37,477 nucleotides of DNA from Pseudobdellovibrionaceae bacterium (lineage in GTDB: Bacteria > Bdellovibrionota > Bdellovibrionia > Bdellovibrionales > Bdellovibrionaceae), in NCBI GenBank assembly GCA_019637875.1, contig JAHBUW010000023.1, forward strand, positions 1 through 37,477. The letters run 5' to 3'. The position numbers and the translations under genes were made by a program. Numbering within the stretch: the stretch's first letter is position 1; every line of letters begins with the position of its first letter. The notes beneath the pieces are model-generated. The model was not told where the DNA came from. It made no database searches and saw nothing but the letters and a program-made list of their open reading frames with translations. This document shows positions 15,616 to 25,382 of this stretch, in pieces.

Positions 15616-17361
15616 CTAAGTCAGCGATCTTTCAGTGGTGTTTTGCATCTGGTGCAATTTGAAATACTCGGATTTACGCGCCAAAAGGGCTTCATGCGTT
15701 CCGGATTCGACAATATTCCCGGCTTTCATCACGTAGATCAAATCCGCGCGTGAGATCGTCGACAGGCGGTGCGCGATCACCAAAGCCGTGCGTCCTTCCA
15801 TCAATTGATCGAGTCCGCGTTGCACTTCGACTTCGGATTCCGAGTCCAGTGCGCTGGTGGCTTCGTCCAAGACCAAGACGGGGGCGTCTTTGAAGAACGC
15901 GCGCGCGATCGACAGACGTTGCTTCTCGCCGCCGCTGAAGAGGTTGCCTTTATCGCCCACGCGGCTTTGGTAGGCGTGCGGAGCGCGCTGGATGAAGGCG
16001 TCGGCATTGGCGCGTTTGGCGGCTTCTTGGACGGTTTCCATCGTTTTCGAGAAATCCCCCGCCCAGATGTTACGCTCGACGGTATCGCTGAACAAGAAGA
16101 CGTCCTGCGAAACCATCGCGATCTGCGAGCGCAGGTCGCTGAGGGACATGTCTTTGATATCGACGTTATCGACCAGAATGCGTCCTTCGGTGGGATCGAA
16201 GAAGCGTTCCAGCAGATTCACGAGGGTCGACTTTCCGCTGCCCGAGGCGCCGACGAAGGCGACCATCTGCCCGCGCTGGATATCGAAGCTGACATTCCGT
16301 AAAACCCAGTTTTCGCCGTAACGGAAAGAAACGTTATCGAAGCGGATCTTTTCCCAAGTTCGCGGGAACGGAACGGGTTTCGCGATCTGGGGAACTTCGC
16401 TGTCCTCGTCCAAGAGTTCGAACACCCGGCGCGCGGCCACGGCGGTCTCTTGGATACGGACGTAGCTTTCCTGAAGTTTTTTGATCGGCGCGCTCAGCAT
16501 CAGCATGGCGGCAACGTAACTCATGAAGTCCCCGTAAGTGGCGCGGCCCTGCGCGATCTCCAACGTCATGTAGAGCAGGATCAGGCACACCACGATCGTC
16601 ATCGCGAATTCGGTCACGGGTCCCGAGGATTCGATCAGCGAGTGAATGCGTTTACGCGAGAACAAGAAATTGTCGCTTTCAACGCCGAAGCGGCGGGACA
16701 TCTCGTTTTCCAGATTGAATGACTGGATGATGCGCACGCCATCCAGGCTTTCCTTGATCGTGCCGGTGATGACTTCCAGATCCTCTTGGCCGCGCTCGGA
16801 GTACTTTTTGATCGAGCGCGAAAGCTGGCGCAGGAACCACAGGATGAACGGCAAGATGACCAGGATGCCGAGGGTCAGGGACCAGTTCAGGTAAAAGAGC
16901 GTACCGATCAAACCAATGAAGAGAAGCGGTTCGCGGAAGAAGTCGGCGAACATCCGCAGGCCGTGATGGATGATCGTGATGTCGTAAAGAATCCGCGAGA
17001 TCAATCCGCCCGAACCCGCCGCGTAGTTCACGTGGAACGAAAGATTGAGTTTCATGAACTTCATCTGCAGTTTTTGACGAAGCCGCTGTGACACGAGCTC
17101 GGCCGTGTAATTCATGTTGAAGAAGTGAACGTAACGGAAGATGCCTTTGAGGAAGGCGAGCCCCACGATGATGGCCAAGGTTTGTTTGATCTGTTCGGTG
17201 TTGCCGAACTGCAGGCCGTCGAAGACATACTTGATCAGATTCGCGCTGAGGGTGTCCGCCGCGGCCATGCCGACTCCGGCCAGCGCGATGAACAACAGGC
17301 GCCGACGGAACTGCATCAATTCGCGCAAAATGCGCTTAATTTCGGGCGGCAAGGTGAACAA
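15616..17361 (-). CDS. msbA: MsbA-like ABC exporter (fused membrane and ATPase domains)
   Basis: A 581-residue half-transporter with six membrane helices in the first 310 residues and a C-terminal ATPase: Walker A GASGSGKST (371-379), Q-loop VSQD (417-420), signature FSGGEKQRLSIA (475-486), Walker B VLVLDEATSALD (495-506) and an H-loop in VIAHRLST. Length and layout match MsbA, the flippase for core-lipid A, but related multidrug exporters look the same, so the substrate is inferred. The start is TTG 17361, preceded by GAGGAAAG inside the last codons of uvrA; the two genes are only 4 bases apart. A later ATG (residue 16) is possible but would trim the first helix region. It is the last gene of the PBP1A-uvrA-msbA run. 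Confidence 0.85.
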   Translation of the reverse strand: MFTLPPEIKRILRELMQFRRRLLFIALAGVGMAAADTLSANLIKYVFDGLQFGNTEQIKQTLAIIVGLAFLKGIFRYVHFFNMNYTAELVSQRLRQKLQMKFMKLNLSFHVNYAAGSGGLISRILYDITIIHHGLRMFADFFREPLLFIGLIGTLFYLNWSLTLGILVILPFILWFLRQLSRSIKKYSERGQEDLEVITGTIKESLDGVRIIQSFNLENEMSRRFGVESDNFLFSRKRIHSLIESSGPVTEFAMTIVVCLILLYMTLEIAQGRATYGDFMSYVAAMLMLSAPIKKLQESYVRIQETAVAARRVFELLDEDSEVPQIAKPVPFPRTWEKIRFDNVSFRYGENWVLRNVSFDIQRGQMVAFVGASGSGKSTLVNLLERFFDPTEGRILVDNVDIKDMSLSDLRSQIAMVSQDVFLFSDTVERNIWAGDFSKTMETVQEAAKRANADAFIQRAPHAYQSRVGDKGNLFSGGEKQRLSIARAFFKDAPVLVLDEATSALDSESEVEVQRGLDQLMEGRTALVIAHRLSTISRADLIYVMKAGNIVESGTHEALLARKSEYFKLHQMQNTTERSLT

Positions 17362-17365
17362 CGAA

Positions 17366-20320
17366 CTACTTTCCTCTCAAGAAATCGTGGTGGCGCTTCA
17401 GATATTGACCCGTCAGCGATTTCTTCGCTTTCATGATGTCATCCGGGGTGCCTTCAGCCACGATCTTTCCCCCATGCTGACCCGCTTCGGGGCCCAAATC
17501 AATGATGTAGTCCGACCCTTGAATCACGTCCAAATTGTGCTCGACGACGATCACCGAGCCGCCCGCTTCGATCAATTTATTCAAAACCTTCATCAAAAGC
17601 TCGACTTCACGGAAATGCAGGCCGGTGGTGGGTTCGTCTAGAATGTACAAGGTCGACTTCTGGCTGACTTGACTGAGCTCTTTGGCGATCTTCAGGCGCT
17701 GCGACTCGCCGCCCGAAAGGGTGCCCGCGGGTTGTCCCAGCTGCAGGTAATCGAGTCCGACCTCTTTCAAGACGCTGAGGGGTTTGCGGATATTCGGGTG
17801 CGAGATGAAAAACTGCATGGCGTCCGCGACGGTCATGCTGAGGATCTCGTGGATGTTTTTGCCGCGGAATTGGACTTCCAGGATTTCCGACCGGTACTTC
17901 TTGCCGTCACAAACGTCGCAAGGAATGACGACGTTGTCCATGAACTGCATGTCGATTTCTTCGAAGCCGGTGCCACGGCAGGCGGGACAGCGTCCTCCAT
18001 CCACGTTCAACGAGAAAGTCCCCGCCGTGTAGCCGCGCTCTTTCGCCTCGGGTGAGGTCGCCATGATCGTACGGATTGCATCGAAGACTTTCAAATAGGT
18101 GACCGGGGAAGAGCGTGTCGACTTACCGATCGGCGATTGGTCGATCAGCAGCACGTTTTTGATGTACTCGACGCCTTCGATTTTGTCGAAAGGCTGGTGC
18201 TTTTCGAATTCCAGCTCGAGCGCTCGCGCCAGGGCGGGGTACAGGGTTTTCGTGACGAGGGTCGACTTTCCCGATCCGCTGACGCCGGTCACGGTCACCA
18301 AACGATGCAAAGGAAAGCTCACGTCGAGTTTATGCAGGTTGTGACCGCGCGCGCCCTTCAGCGTGATCTTGTACTTGTAATTGCCGATATCCACAGGCCG
18401 GTACACACGGTTCACCGCGCGATCGGGATGGGGTTTCAGGAAGTTCGCGGTGACCGACGTTTTGGAGTCGTAGAAATTCTGCGTCGGTCCCGAGTAAATG
18501 ACCTGACCGCCCAGCATGCCGCTACCGGGTCCCATTTCGATGATGTTTTCCGACTCGCGGATCACATCTTGATCGTGTTCGACGACGACCAAGGTGTTGC
18601 CGAGCTCTTTGAGGTCTTTCAGAATCGAGATCAGCCGATCGTTGTCGCGCGGGTGCAGTCCCACGGTCGGTTCATCCAAAACGTACAAGCTTTGCGACAG
18701 GCCCATGCCCAGCTGATTCGCCAGCATGATGCGTTGGAATTCGCCGCCGGAAAGGGTGCGGGTTTCGCGATCCAGGGTCAAATAGTGAACCCCCACGCGC
18801 ATCAGGAACTCAGTCCGGCTGGTGATTTGCTTCAGCACCTCGTTCGCGATTTCCTTTTCGTTCGTGGTCCACTGCACCTTCTTCAGGAAAGCCGAAAGGT
18901 CTTCGATCGTGAGCGAGGTGAGGTCTTGGAGGTTGCGCCCATGCACGGTCACGCAAAGGGCGTCCCGACGCAATCGCGATCCGTTGCACTCGGGGCAAAG
19001 GAATGGCGAACGATAACGCGAAATGAACACGCGCACGTGCATCTTGTATTTCACCTGTTCGAGGTATTCGAACAAACCCTTCACGCCGAAGAATTCGTCA
19101 TTCCCCTTCCAGAGCGCGTCCCGCTGCTCTTCGGGTAGTTTGTTCCAGGGCTTATTCACGTCGATTTTCGCCTTCTTCGCGTACTTCAGAAGTTCGCGTC
19201 GATCGGCGTCCGCACTGGGCATCGTGAAGGGATGTAAAGCGCCGTCTTGCAAAGACAGGTTCGGATTGGGGATCACTTTCGAAGGATCCAAATCGAGGAT
19301 ATTCCCGAAGCCTTTGCAGGTTCCGCAGGCGCCGACGGGGCTGTTGAAGCTGAAAAGTTGGGATTGGCGCAGCGGGGGCGTGTAGCCGCAGATCGGGCAG
19401 TTTTCGTCTTCACTGAGGGCGAGCTTTTCGCCTTCGGTCGTCAGGACGGTGGCTTGGCGAACCAAACCTTGCGAACGGTACTTCAGGCTCGCTTCATAGG
19501 CTTGGCCGAGCGAATCGGCGAGTCGACCTTTCTCTTCCGCGTTGAACGACATCCGGTCGATGACCAGAAAGAAGCTTTCTTTCGGTAGTCCGGCTTTCAG
19601 GACTTCTTTCGCGCTCAGCTCGAGGATTTCGCCCATTTCTTCGTGCAGGACGGGCGATTCTTTGTCGACCGGATGGACGATGTCGGTTTTCTCAATCGCA
19701 ACGGCGACGGCCTTCTTTGCCTTCTTGCCCTTGGCCGCCGACTTGGTCGCGGTTTTCTTCGCAGCGGCCTTCTTCTTCGGAACGTAGATCCGCAAGTAAC
19801 CGTCTTGCAAAAGCAGGCTGTGCAGTTTTTTGCCGTCGAAGAGCCGCTGGTCGCCCGGGACCTCCGCCAAGATGTAACCGCGCTTGCCGTCGAAGAACTT
19901 CAGCACGCGGTCGGTCGCTTCGGTCACGCTTTGCTTCTGCGTGGGGACTTTGTGGATCGGACAGTGCGCGATGCCGATCTTTTCGAACATCAGACGGAAG
20001 TAGTCGATCAGTTCGGTGGTCGTGCCCACCGTCGACCGTGAGCTTTTAACGGTGTTTTTTTGCTCGATGGAAATCGCGGGCGGGATATTGTTCACGCCTT
20101 CGATGTCGGGTTTCGGCGCCTTGTTCAGAAACTGGCGCGCGTAGTTGGACATGCTTTCGATGAAGCGACGTTGGCCCTCGGCGAAAAGGGTTTCGAACGC
20201 CAGCGAGGACTTTCCCGATCCCGAGGGACCGCAGATGACCGTGAATGAACCCAGAGGTACGTTGACCTCGATGTTCTTCAGGTTGTTCTGCTTCACGCCC
20301 CAGAGGTGGATGGACTTCAT
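17366..20320 (-). CDS. uvrA: UvrABC excinuclease subunit A, with Lys/Ala-rich insert
   Basis: UvrA recognises DNA damage and loads UvrB in nucleotide excision repair. The 984-residue protein has two ABC modules. The first has GPSGSGKSS (31-39), YARQFL and ISIEQKNT; zinc ligands CPIC (308-311) and CGTC (332-335) follow. The second has GVSGSGKST, the main zinc finger with CPACRGTGF and CDVCDG, and LSGGESQRLKIA. Between about 181 and 204 there is a low-complexity run built from Lys, Ala and Thr inside the domain between the first ATPase half and the first zinc site, the region that contacts UvrB in other UvrAs. It makes the protein some 40 residues longer than E. coli UvrA. It follows PBP1A by 33 bases and is followed 4 bases later by the exporter. 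Confidence 0.95.
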   Translation of the reverse strand: MKSIHLWGVKQNNLKNIEVNVPLGSFTVICGPSGSGKSSLAFETLFAEGQRRFIESMSNYARQFLNKAPKPDIEGVNNIPPAISIEQKNTVKSSRSTVGTTTELIDYFRLMFEKIGIAHCPIHKVPTQKQSVTEATDRVLKFFDGKRGYILAEVPGDQRLFDGKKLHSLLLQDGYLRIYVPKKKAAAKKTATKSAAKGKKAKKAVAVAIEKTDIVHPVDKESPVLHEEMGEILELSAKEVLKAGLPKESFFLVIDRMSFNAEEKGRLADSLGQAYEASLKYRSQGLVRQATVLTTEGEKLALSEDENCPICGYTPPLRQSQLFSFNSPVGACGTCKGFGNILDLDPSKVIPNPNLSLQDGALHPFTMPSADADRRELLKYAKKAKIDVNKPWNKLPEEQRDALWKGNDEFFGVKGLFEYLEQVKYKMHVRVFISRYRSPFLCPECNGSRLRRDALCVTVHGRNLQDLTSLTIEDLSAFLKKVQWTTNEKEIANEVLKQITSRTEFLMRVGVHYLTLDRETRTLSGGEFQRIMLANQLGMGLSQSLYVLDEPTVGLHPRDNDRLISILKDLKELGNTLVVVEHDQDVIRESENIIEMGPGSGMLGGQVIYSGPTQNFYDSKTSVTANFLKPHPDRAVNRVYRPVDIGNYKYKITLKGARGHNLHKLDVSFPLHRLVTVTGVSGSGKSTLVTKTLYPALARALELEFEKHQPFDKIEGVEYIKNVLLIDQSPIGKSTRSSPVTYLKVFDAIRTIMATSPEAKERGYTAGTFSLNVDGGRCPACRGTGFEEIDMQFMDNVVIPCDVCDGKKYRSEILEVQFRGKNIHEILSMTVADAMQFFISHPNIRKPLSVLKEVGLDYLQLGQPAGTLSGGESQRLKIAKELSQVSQKSTLYILDEPTTGLHFREVELLMKVLNKLIEAGGSVIVVEHNLDVIQGSDYIIDLGPEAGQHGGKIVAEGTPDDIMKAKKSLTGQYLKRHHDFLRGK

Positions 20321-20353
20321 CGTTTTCCTATCCGGAGATAGGCCGATGAAGGC

Positions 20354-23041
20354 TTACTCCGTCAAATCTTGCTTGTAGAAATCGGACTCTTCTTCGCTGG
20401 AGGCTTTCGCGGAACTGGGTTCGGTTCCTTCTTTGAAGGCCTGTCGAATCACATTCCGCGAACTGGTCGTCGCTAGAAGACCTGAATCCGCGTCAATGTT
20501 GGCGAAAACAATACCTTCGGGAACCGCCAAAGTCATGGCCGGAAGCTTGTCGTGGGCGGCTTTCATGTAATCGACCCAAATAGGGAGCGCGGCGCGGCCA
20601 CCGACCTCTCCCTTGCCGATGGATTTCTCCTGGCTGTAACCCACCCAGACGCCGGTGGTGATTTGCTGCGTGAAGCCGACGAACCAGGCGTCAAAATAGC
20701 CGTTCGTGGAGCCTGTTTTTCCGGCCACGTCCCGCTCAAGGACCCGCGCGCGACCGCCCGTGCCATCCCGGTCTTCCACGACGGCTTTCAGCAAAGTCGT
20801 CATCAGATACGCGGTTTTCGGGCTGATCAACTGCTCGGGATCGTCGAAGAAAAAGTTCGCGTCGATTTCTTTTTTGGGGTCGATCTCTTTGCCCGCGAGT
20901 TTCTGTTCGTAGAACTTCTTGCGGCGCTCTTCGAACATCTTTTCGATGGGCTCGATCTGGTCTTTGAAACGCTCATCCAGGGTCACTTCACCCAGCAGGT
21001 TCTGGCCGGCGTAGTCGTCGACTTTGTGGATGATGACGGGGCGGACGCGCTTGCCGAGTTTCGCGATCTGCGCGAAGGCCTTCGTCATCTCGTAAAGGGT
21101 GACCGAGCTTGAACCCAGGGCGAGGGTAAAATCCATGTTGAGCGTCGAGTAAACGCCCAAACGTTTCGCGTAGTCGGCGGACCATGGGACGCCGATGTCC
21201 TCGATGATTTTGACGGTCGGGATATTCAGCGATTTGACCAAGGCATTGCGGAAGATGATGTCGCCGCTGAAGTCGCGGCCGTGGTTCGCGGGCTTCCAAA
21301 CTTTCGTTTCTTCCGAACCCTTTTTCGCGGCCGCTTTGCCGCTATCCTGCCCTTCGCTGTCTTCGGTGCCGCTTTCGTAAATCAAAGGCGCATCGAGGAT
21401 CGGCGTGGCGGGCGTGTAACCTTTATCGAGGGCCGCCGTGTACACGAGGGTTTTGAACGACGATCCCGTCTGGCGCGCCGCTTGAATGGCCTTGTTGTAC
21501 TTGTCCTTTTCGAAATCGTAACCGCCGACCATCGCGATGATGTCGCCGGTCGCGGGTTCAATCGAAATCAAGCCCGCGTCGACGAGCGGTTCTTGTTCAA
21601 GCTCGAGGGAAACGTACTTGGAAAAGTCCGGCAGGGTCGTGCCTTCAGCGGGTTTTTTCGCTTTGGCTTTTTCCTCGTCGTACTTGACCGATTTCAGCTT
21701 CACCAGGATGACGTCGCCGATCTTCAGGGCATCGGAAGGTTTCTTCAGCAGATCGAGGTCGTAACGCTTTTCGGTGTCGGGTTTGCGCGCCCACTGCATC
21801 GACGAGAAGTCGATCAGTCCGTCGACCTCGGCGAGTTTCACCATCACCAGCCCGTTCTTGTCGTCGACTTTCGAGACGATGCCCTTGTAAGTTTCCTCGA
21901 GGATCATGTAACCGGGCAGGCCCTTCTTGATGTCGTAAGCCAGATTCAGCGGTCCGTAATCGAGGAACGTGCCGTCGGGCTGAATGATCCGTTCGGGCCG
22001 CGCTTTTTGGATCATTTCGTTGCGGGTTTTCAGCAGAAAATCGCCGACCGCTTGGGGCTCGGTGATGTTCTCGCCGGCGCCGCGGAAGCCCTGACGCTTG
22101 TCCAGCGCGCGCAGACCCGCTTTCGTGGATTCCTGCGCGGCGATTTGTTTCGGTAGATCCAGTGACGTCGTGATCGAGAGGCCTTCGTTCAGGATTTTGT
22201 CTTCGCCGATCTTCGGGATCAGCAGCGTGCGCACGGCTTCCAGGAAATAGGGCGCCTGCTCTTCCCACTTTTCCTTCAGGTACACGGTGACGGGCTCTTT
22301 GCCGGCGGCGTCGGCCTCTTCCGGGTTCACGAAGCCGACTTCGGCCATTCGCTTCAGCACGTACAGCTGCCGCTCTTTCGCGCGCTGGGGATTGCGGATG
22401 GGCGAGTAGTCGGACGGTGCCTTCGGCAGACCCGCGAGGATCGCCATTTCGGAGAGCTTCAGGTCTTTGATGTCCTTGCGGAAGTAAGTCTGCGCGGCGA
22501 CGCCCACGCCGTGCGCGCCCGCGCCGAAGTAGATCTGGTTCAGGTACAGAAAGATGATGTCCTCTTTCGAGAGGTTCTCTTCCATCTTGTGCGCCAGGAA
22601 AACTTCACGCAGTTTACGCATGTAGGTGCGTTCATTCGTTTGCAGGAGCAGCGTTTTCGCGAGCTGCTGGGTGATCGTCGATCCACCCTGGACTTTGCGG
22701 CCCGCCTGGAAGTTCGCGATCGCTGCGCGCATGATCGCCAGATAGTTCACGCCCTTGTGCTGAAAGAACTGATCGTCCTCGGCCGCGATGAAGGCATTGA
22801 CCAAGTTTTTGGGCATTTGATCGTAAGGGGTCAGGATCCGGCGCTCCCGAAAAAATTCACCGATCTTTTTCCCCGAGCGATCGTAAACTTGCGTCGTTAA
22901 GAGCGGCTTGTAGTCTTGCAGCGTAATGATCTGCGGGAGATTCTGTTGAATCTGGTTCACGGCGTAGTACGCGGCACCCGCACCCAAAACGGCCAGCACC
23001 ACAAATAGAAGCAGAAGCTTTTTGAAAAGCCCTTTAAGCAT
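20354..23041 (-). CDS. mrcA: Penicillin-binding protein 1A (bifunctional)
   Basis: PBP1A polymerises glycan strands and cross-links them in the periplasm. The 895-residue protein has one N-terminal membrane helix (about 7-28), a GT51 transglycosylase domain with AAEDDQFFQHKG (86-97; catalytic Glu88), QGGSTITQQLAK (118-129) and YLNQIYFG (166-173), then an intervening domain (about 300-480), and a transpeptidase domain with the SxxK motif GSSFK (nucleophile S527, K530), SLNIP as the SxN motif and AGKTGSTNGYFDAWF as the KTG motif. The size and the inserted domain fit class A PBP1A. ATG 23041 has GGGAG at a good distance upstream. It heads the run with uvrA and msbA, an unrelated mixture that may just share a promoter. 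Confidence 0.95.
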   Translation of the reverse strand: MLKGLFKKLLLLFVVLAVLGAGAAYYAVNQIQQNLPQIITLQDYKPLLTTQVYDRSGKKIGEFFRERRILTPYDQMPKNLVNAFIAAEDDQFFQHKGVNYLAIMRAAIANFQAGRKVQGGSTITQQLAKTLLLQTNERTYMRKLREVFLAHKMEENLSKEDIIFLYLNQIYFGAGAHGVGVAAQTYFRKDIKDLKLSEMAILAGLPKAPSDYSPIRNPQRAKERQLYVLKRMAEVGFVNPEEADAAGKEPVTVYLKEKWEEQAPYFLEAVRTLLIPKIGEDKILNEGLSITTSLDLPKQIAAQESTKAGLRALDKRQGFRGAGENITEPQAVGDFLLKTRNEMIQKARPERIIQPDGTFLDYGPLNLAYDIKKGLPGYMILEETYKGIVSKVDDKNGLVMVKLAEVDGLIDFSSMQWARKPDTEKRYDLDLLKKPSDALKIGDVILVKLKSVKYDEEKAKAKKPAEGTTLPDFSKYVSLELEQEPLVDAGLISIEPATGDIIAMVGGYDFEKDKYNKAIQAARQTGSSFKTLVYTAALDKGYTPATPILDAPLIYESGTEDSEGQDSGKAAAKKGSEETKVWKPANHGRDFSGDIIFRNALVKSLNIPTVKIIEDIGVPWSADYAKRLGVYSTLNMDFTLALGSSSVTLYEMTKAFAQIAKLGKRVRPVIIHKVDDYAGQNLLGEVTLDERFKDQIEPIEKMFEERRKKFYEQKLAGKEIDPKKEIDANFFFDDPEQLISPKTAYLMTTLLKAVVEDRDGTGGRARVLERDVAGKTGSTNGYFDAWFVGFTQQITTGVWVGYSQEKSIGKGEVGGRAALPIWVDYMKAAHDKLPAMTLAVPEGIVFANIDADSGLLATTSSRNVIRQAFKEGTEPSSAKASSEEESDFYKQDLTE

Positions 23042-23110
23042 GACGTCTCCCGAATGAAATGACGTCTTTCAGTTTACGGGAACGTGAGGGAAACGGGTAC
23101 CTTAGGACGA

Positions 23111-23140
23111 AAGTAAAACGCCGGGTCGGCACCCGGCGTT
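23111..23140 (-). terminator. Terminator of the secreted coiled-coil gene
   Basis: On the minus strand a perfect 10-bp stem (AACGCCGGGT / ACCCGGCGTT, loop GCCG) is followed by TTTTACTTT. It lies about 45 bases after the stop at 23185 and before the PBP1A gene, separating the two leftward units. Confidence 0.75.
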
Positions 23141-23184
23141 AGGACTAAAGACAATGTGTGTAACCGTATTGTGAATCGACCGAT

Positions 23185-25164
23185 TTAGTCTCGGCCGTCG
23201 TCATCATCCGAATCGCCGGTCAGGTCGTTGTCGTAGTAGTCTTTCAACGAAGCGTCTTCCACGATCTTCTGCAGGCGCTTGACCTCATCCGAGCAGGCCA
23301 CGTCGCTTTCCATCGCCTTGACCGAATTCACGAAGTTGCGGAACTGCGAAGCCGCTTCGGTGGGTTGCTTCAGGCCCTTCGGCTTGTTACCCAGATCGCG
23401 AATGTCCGCGATCGATTCGTTCATCCGCTGCTGCGCTTGCTGGATGTTTTGGTTCGCCGCCATTTCGGACTGTTGTGCATTCGATTGCAGTTCCTGCATT
23501 TGCATCTGCACCGATTGCATCTTTTGGTACAGCTCGTTGTTCGCTTGCTGCATCGACTGCTGCGCACGTTGGATGGCGGTCGATTTGTTCTGCTCGATCT
23601 GGTTTTTCTGTTCATCCAGGGCGGCGATACGACGGTTGTTTTCGGCGACGCTGTTGTCCACGGCGTCGATTTCGGCTTTGAAAGACTTGTACGTCGAAGC
23701 GCGTGCGGCTTCGTAACGTGCGTAGCAAAGCTCTTTGATGCTCATCAGGCGGCGCTTACGTTCGGCGTAGCTTTGCATATAGTTTTGCGAACCCGACACC
23801 ATTCCGGCCTTCATTTCGGAAATCGCCTTTTCGAGTTCGACCATACAGTTCGTGTGGATCATCGCATCCGACAGACCCGCGAGTTCGACCGCGCGCTGAC
23901 CGGTAATCTGCGCGGACCGGCTGCGCGCTTCGATATTCGCCGCGCGGAGTTCGGCCTTCTGCTGATCGATTTCCATCATCTGTTGCTGAGCCTGCATGCC
24001 CTCTTCGGCCAGGGCTTTTTGCTGCTCGTCCATGTCTTTACGCATGTCCGCCTGCATTTTGACGAACTCTTGCGACAGCTCTTTTTTCTTCTCGGCCAGC
24101 TCTTTTTTATCTTTCGCGAGGTCTTTCTGCAGATCGGCCATTTCTTTCTGGGCGTCACGCAGTGAGCGACTGCGCTCGCGTTTTTCGCTTTCGTAGTCCT
24201 TCAGGCCGTAAACCGAGCACTTCTTGATGCGTTCGTTTTGATTCTTGAAGGTCTGGTTGTTGCCCAGGCCGATCGAACGCCAGAAGTCGTTGTCGAATTC
24301 GCCTTTCGACGAAGTGTCTTCGTCGGTACTCGCGGTGACGCAGGCTTTCGCTTCGTCCATGCAAGCCTTCACACCCGCGATGCCCGCGTCGGCGCACGCC
24401 TGACTGAACTTGTTGTAAGCTTCGCGCGCTTCTTTTTCTTTCTTGCCGCAAACGTTCATTTCCGAGTTGTTCCAAGCGGACGCGCACTCGGGCATGTCTT
24501 TGTTGTTTTTGTTTTTCATGGGCTCGCCGCCGCACGAATCATAGAGGATCGGATCTTTGAGGTAAGCCGCGGTCGGCTTACACGCGTAAGTCGTATTGTG
24601 ACCGGTGATCTGACCGTTCGTCGGATTCACAATGTTCGTCGTCGTGGGCTCGGCTTCGTGGCCGGGTTTACACGTGGGACGTCCGTTCGGATCTTGAGTC
24701 ACGCCCGGGCCGGGCTGCAAAGTGAAGCGTTGCAAAGTGCCGGTCGATGCCGGGGCCGTGAAGATGGACGTCGTGCCGGTCGTGGTGACGGCGGCAGGGG
24801 CCGTCGCGGACCGGGTAACGGGTTTGCCATCAGCGCCCAGGACGGGTTTTCCGTCCGCGCCGATCACGATCGTTTGTACGCGGCGGGGTTCCGTCGTGGT
24901 GCCGGTCGGAGCGGTCACGGTGTCGTTGCGAACTTGACGGTAAGAGCGGGTTCCCGGGCTCGATTGGGCGACCGAGCGGACGGTGGTGCGTGCCGTGGGC
25001 GCGGGCCTCGCGACAGTTGAAACACGGCGTGTGCTTTCCGCGGAATCGTTGCGGATACTTCGTGCCCTATAGTTAGGGTTGGAAGCGAAAGCTTCGAAAG
25101 ACAGCGCAGTCATCAGTAGACCGGTGACCATGCCCGTGGTCAGTTGCATTGCCTTGTGTTTCAT
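23185..25164 (-). CDS. Large secreted coiled-coil protein with Cys pairs
   Basis: The start is ATG 25164, with GGAGG (complement of 25170-25174) 5 bases upstream; the frame runs back to 25191 without support. The 659-residue product has a signal peptide (about residues 5-27, ending FEAFA), then a Thr/Ala/Pro-rich disordered region (about 28-165) with a short GADGKPV repeat. A Cys-containing part follows (about 165-300; CKPGHEA, SCGGEP, NVCGKK, KACMDEAKAC). Beyond that is a long helical coiled coil (about 320-600) rich in Lys, Glu, Gln and Met. The C-terminus ends in an acidic Asp run. No family is recognised. Its Cys spacing and composition recall the secreted protein at 7985. A structural or fibre-like role is a guess. 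Confidence 0.75.
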   Translation of the reverse strand: MKHKAMQLTTGMVTGLLMTALSFEAFASNPNYRARSIRNDSAESTRRVSTVARPAPTARTTVRSVAQSSPGTRSYRQVRNDTVTAPTGTTTEPRRVQTIVIGADGKPVLGADGKPVTRSATAPAAVTTTGTTSIFTAPASTGTLQRFTLQPGPGVTQDPNGRPTCKPGHEAEPTTTNIVNPTNGQITGHNTTYACKPTAAYLKDPILYDSCGGEPMKNKNNKDMPECASAWNNSEMNVCGKKEKEAREAYNKFSQACADAGIAGVKACMDEAKACVTASTDEDTSSKGEFDNDFWRSIGLGNNQTFKNQNERIKKCSVYGLKDYESEKRERSRSLRDAQKEMADLQKDLAKDKKELAEKKKELSQEFVKMQADMRKDMDEQQKALAEEGMQAQQQMMEIDQQKAELRAANIEARSRSAQITGQRAVELAGLSDAMIHTNCMVELEKAISEMKAGMVSGSQNYMQSYAERKRRLMSIKELCYARYEAARASTYKSFKAEIDAVDNSVAENNRRIAALDEQKNQIEQNKSTAIQRAQQSMQQANNELYQKMQSVQMQMQELQSNAQQSEMAANQNIQQAQQRMNESIADIRDLGNKPKGLKQPTEAASQFRNFVNSVKAMESDVACSDEVKRLQKIVEDASLKDYYDNDLTGDSDDDDGRD

Positions 25165-25261
25165 AAGTTCCTCCAAAGCGCCTTCACTCATCGAAATTCG
25201 GTGACGCTTTTGTTGTCTACCAACTCATGGAGCAAATCAGGTGCCCAAAAACGTCGCAAGC

Positions 25262-25330
25262 TGAGACGTCATCTCAATTGTAAGGGCTTTCCAAATCGTC
25301 CCAAAGCAAGACTCGGGTTCCGTCTCAATT
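25262..25330. promoter_or_regulatory. TGAGA-N5-TCTCA palindrome and repeated TCTCAATT
   Basis: The divergent gap (25165-25382) holds TGAGA-CGTCA-TCTCA (25262-25276), whose right arm runs into TCTCAATT (25272-25279), and a second TCTCAATT at 25323-25330 within CGTCTCAATT. These copy the sites before the gene at 7985. The gap also contains TTGACA at 25347-25352, a perfect -35 hexamer for the rightward gene, though no good -10 follows at 17 bases. Confidence 0.3.
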
Positions 25331-25382
25331 TGGGATGACCAGAAAGTTGACAAGCCCCAAGTCCCTATTCATTCATTGAAGG

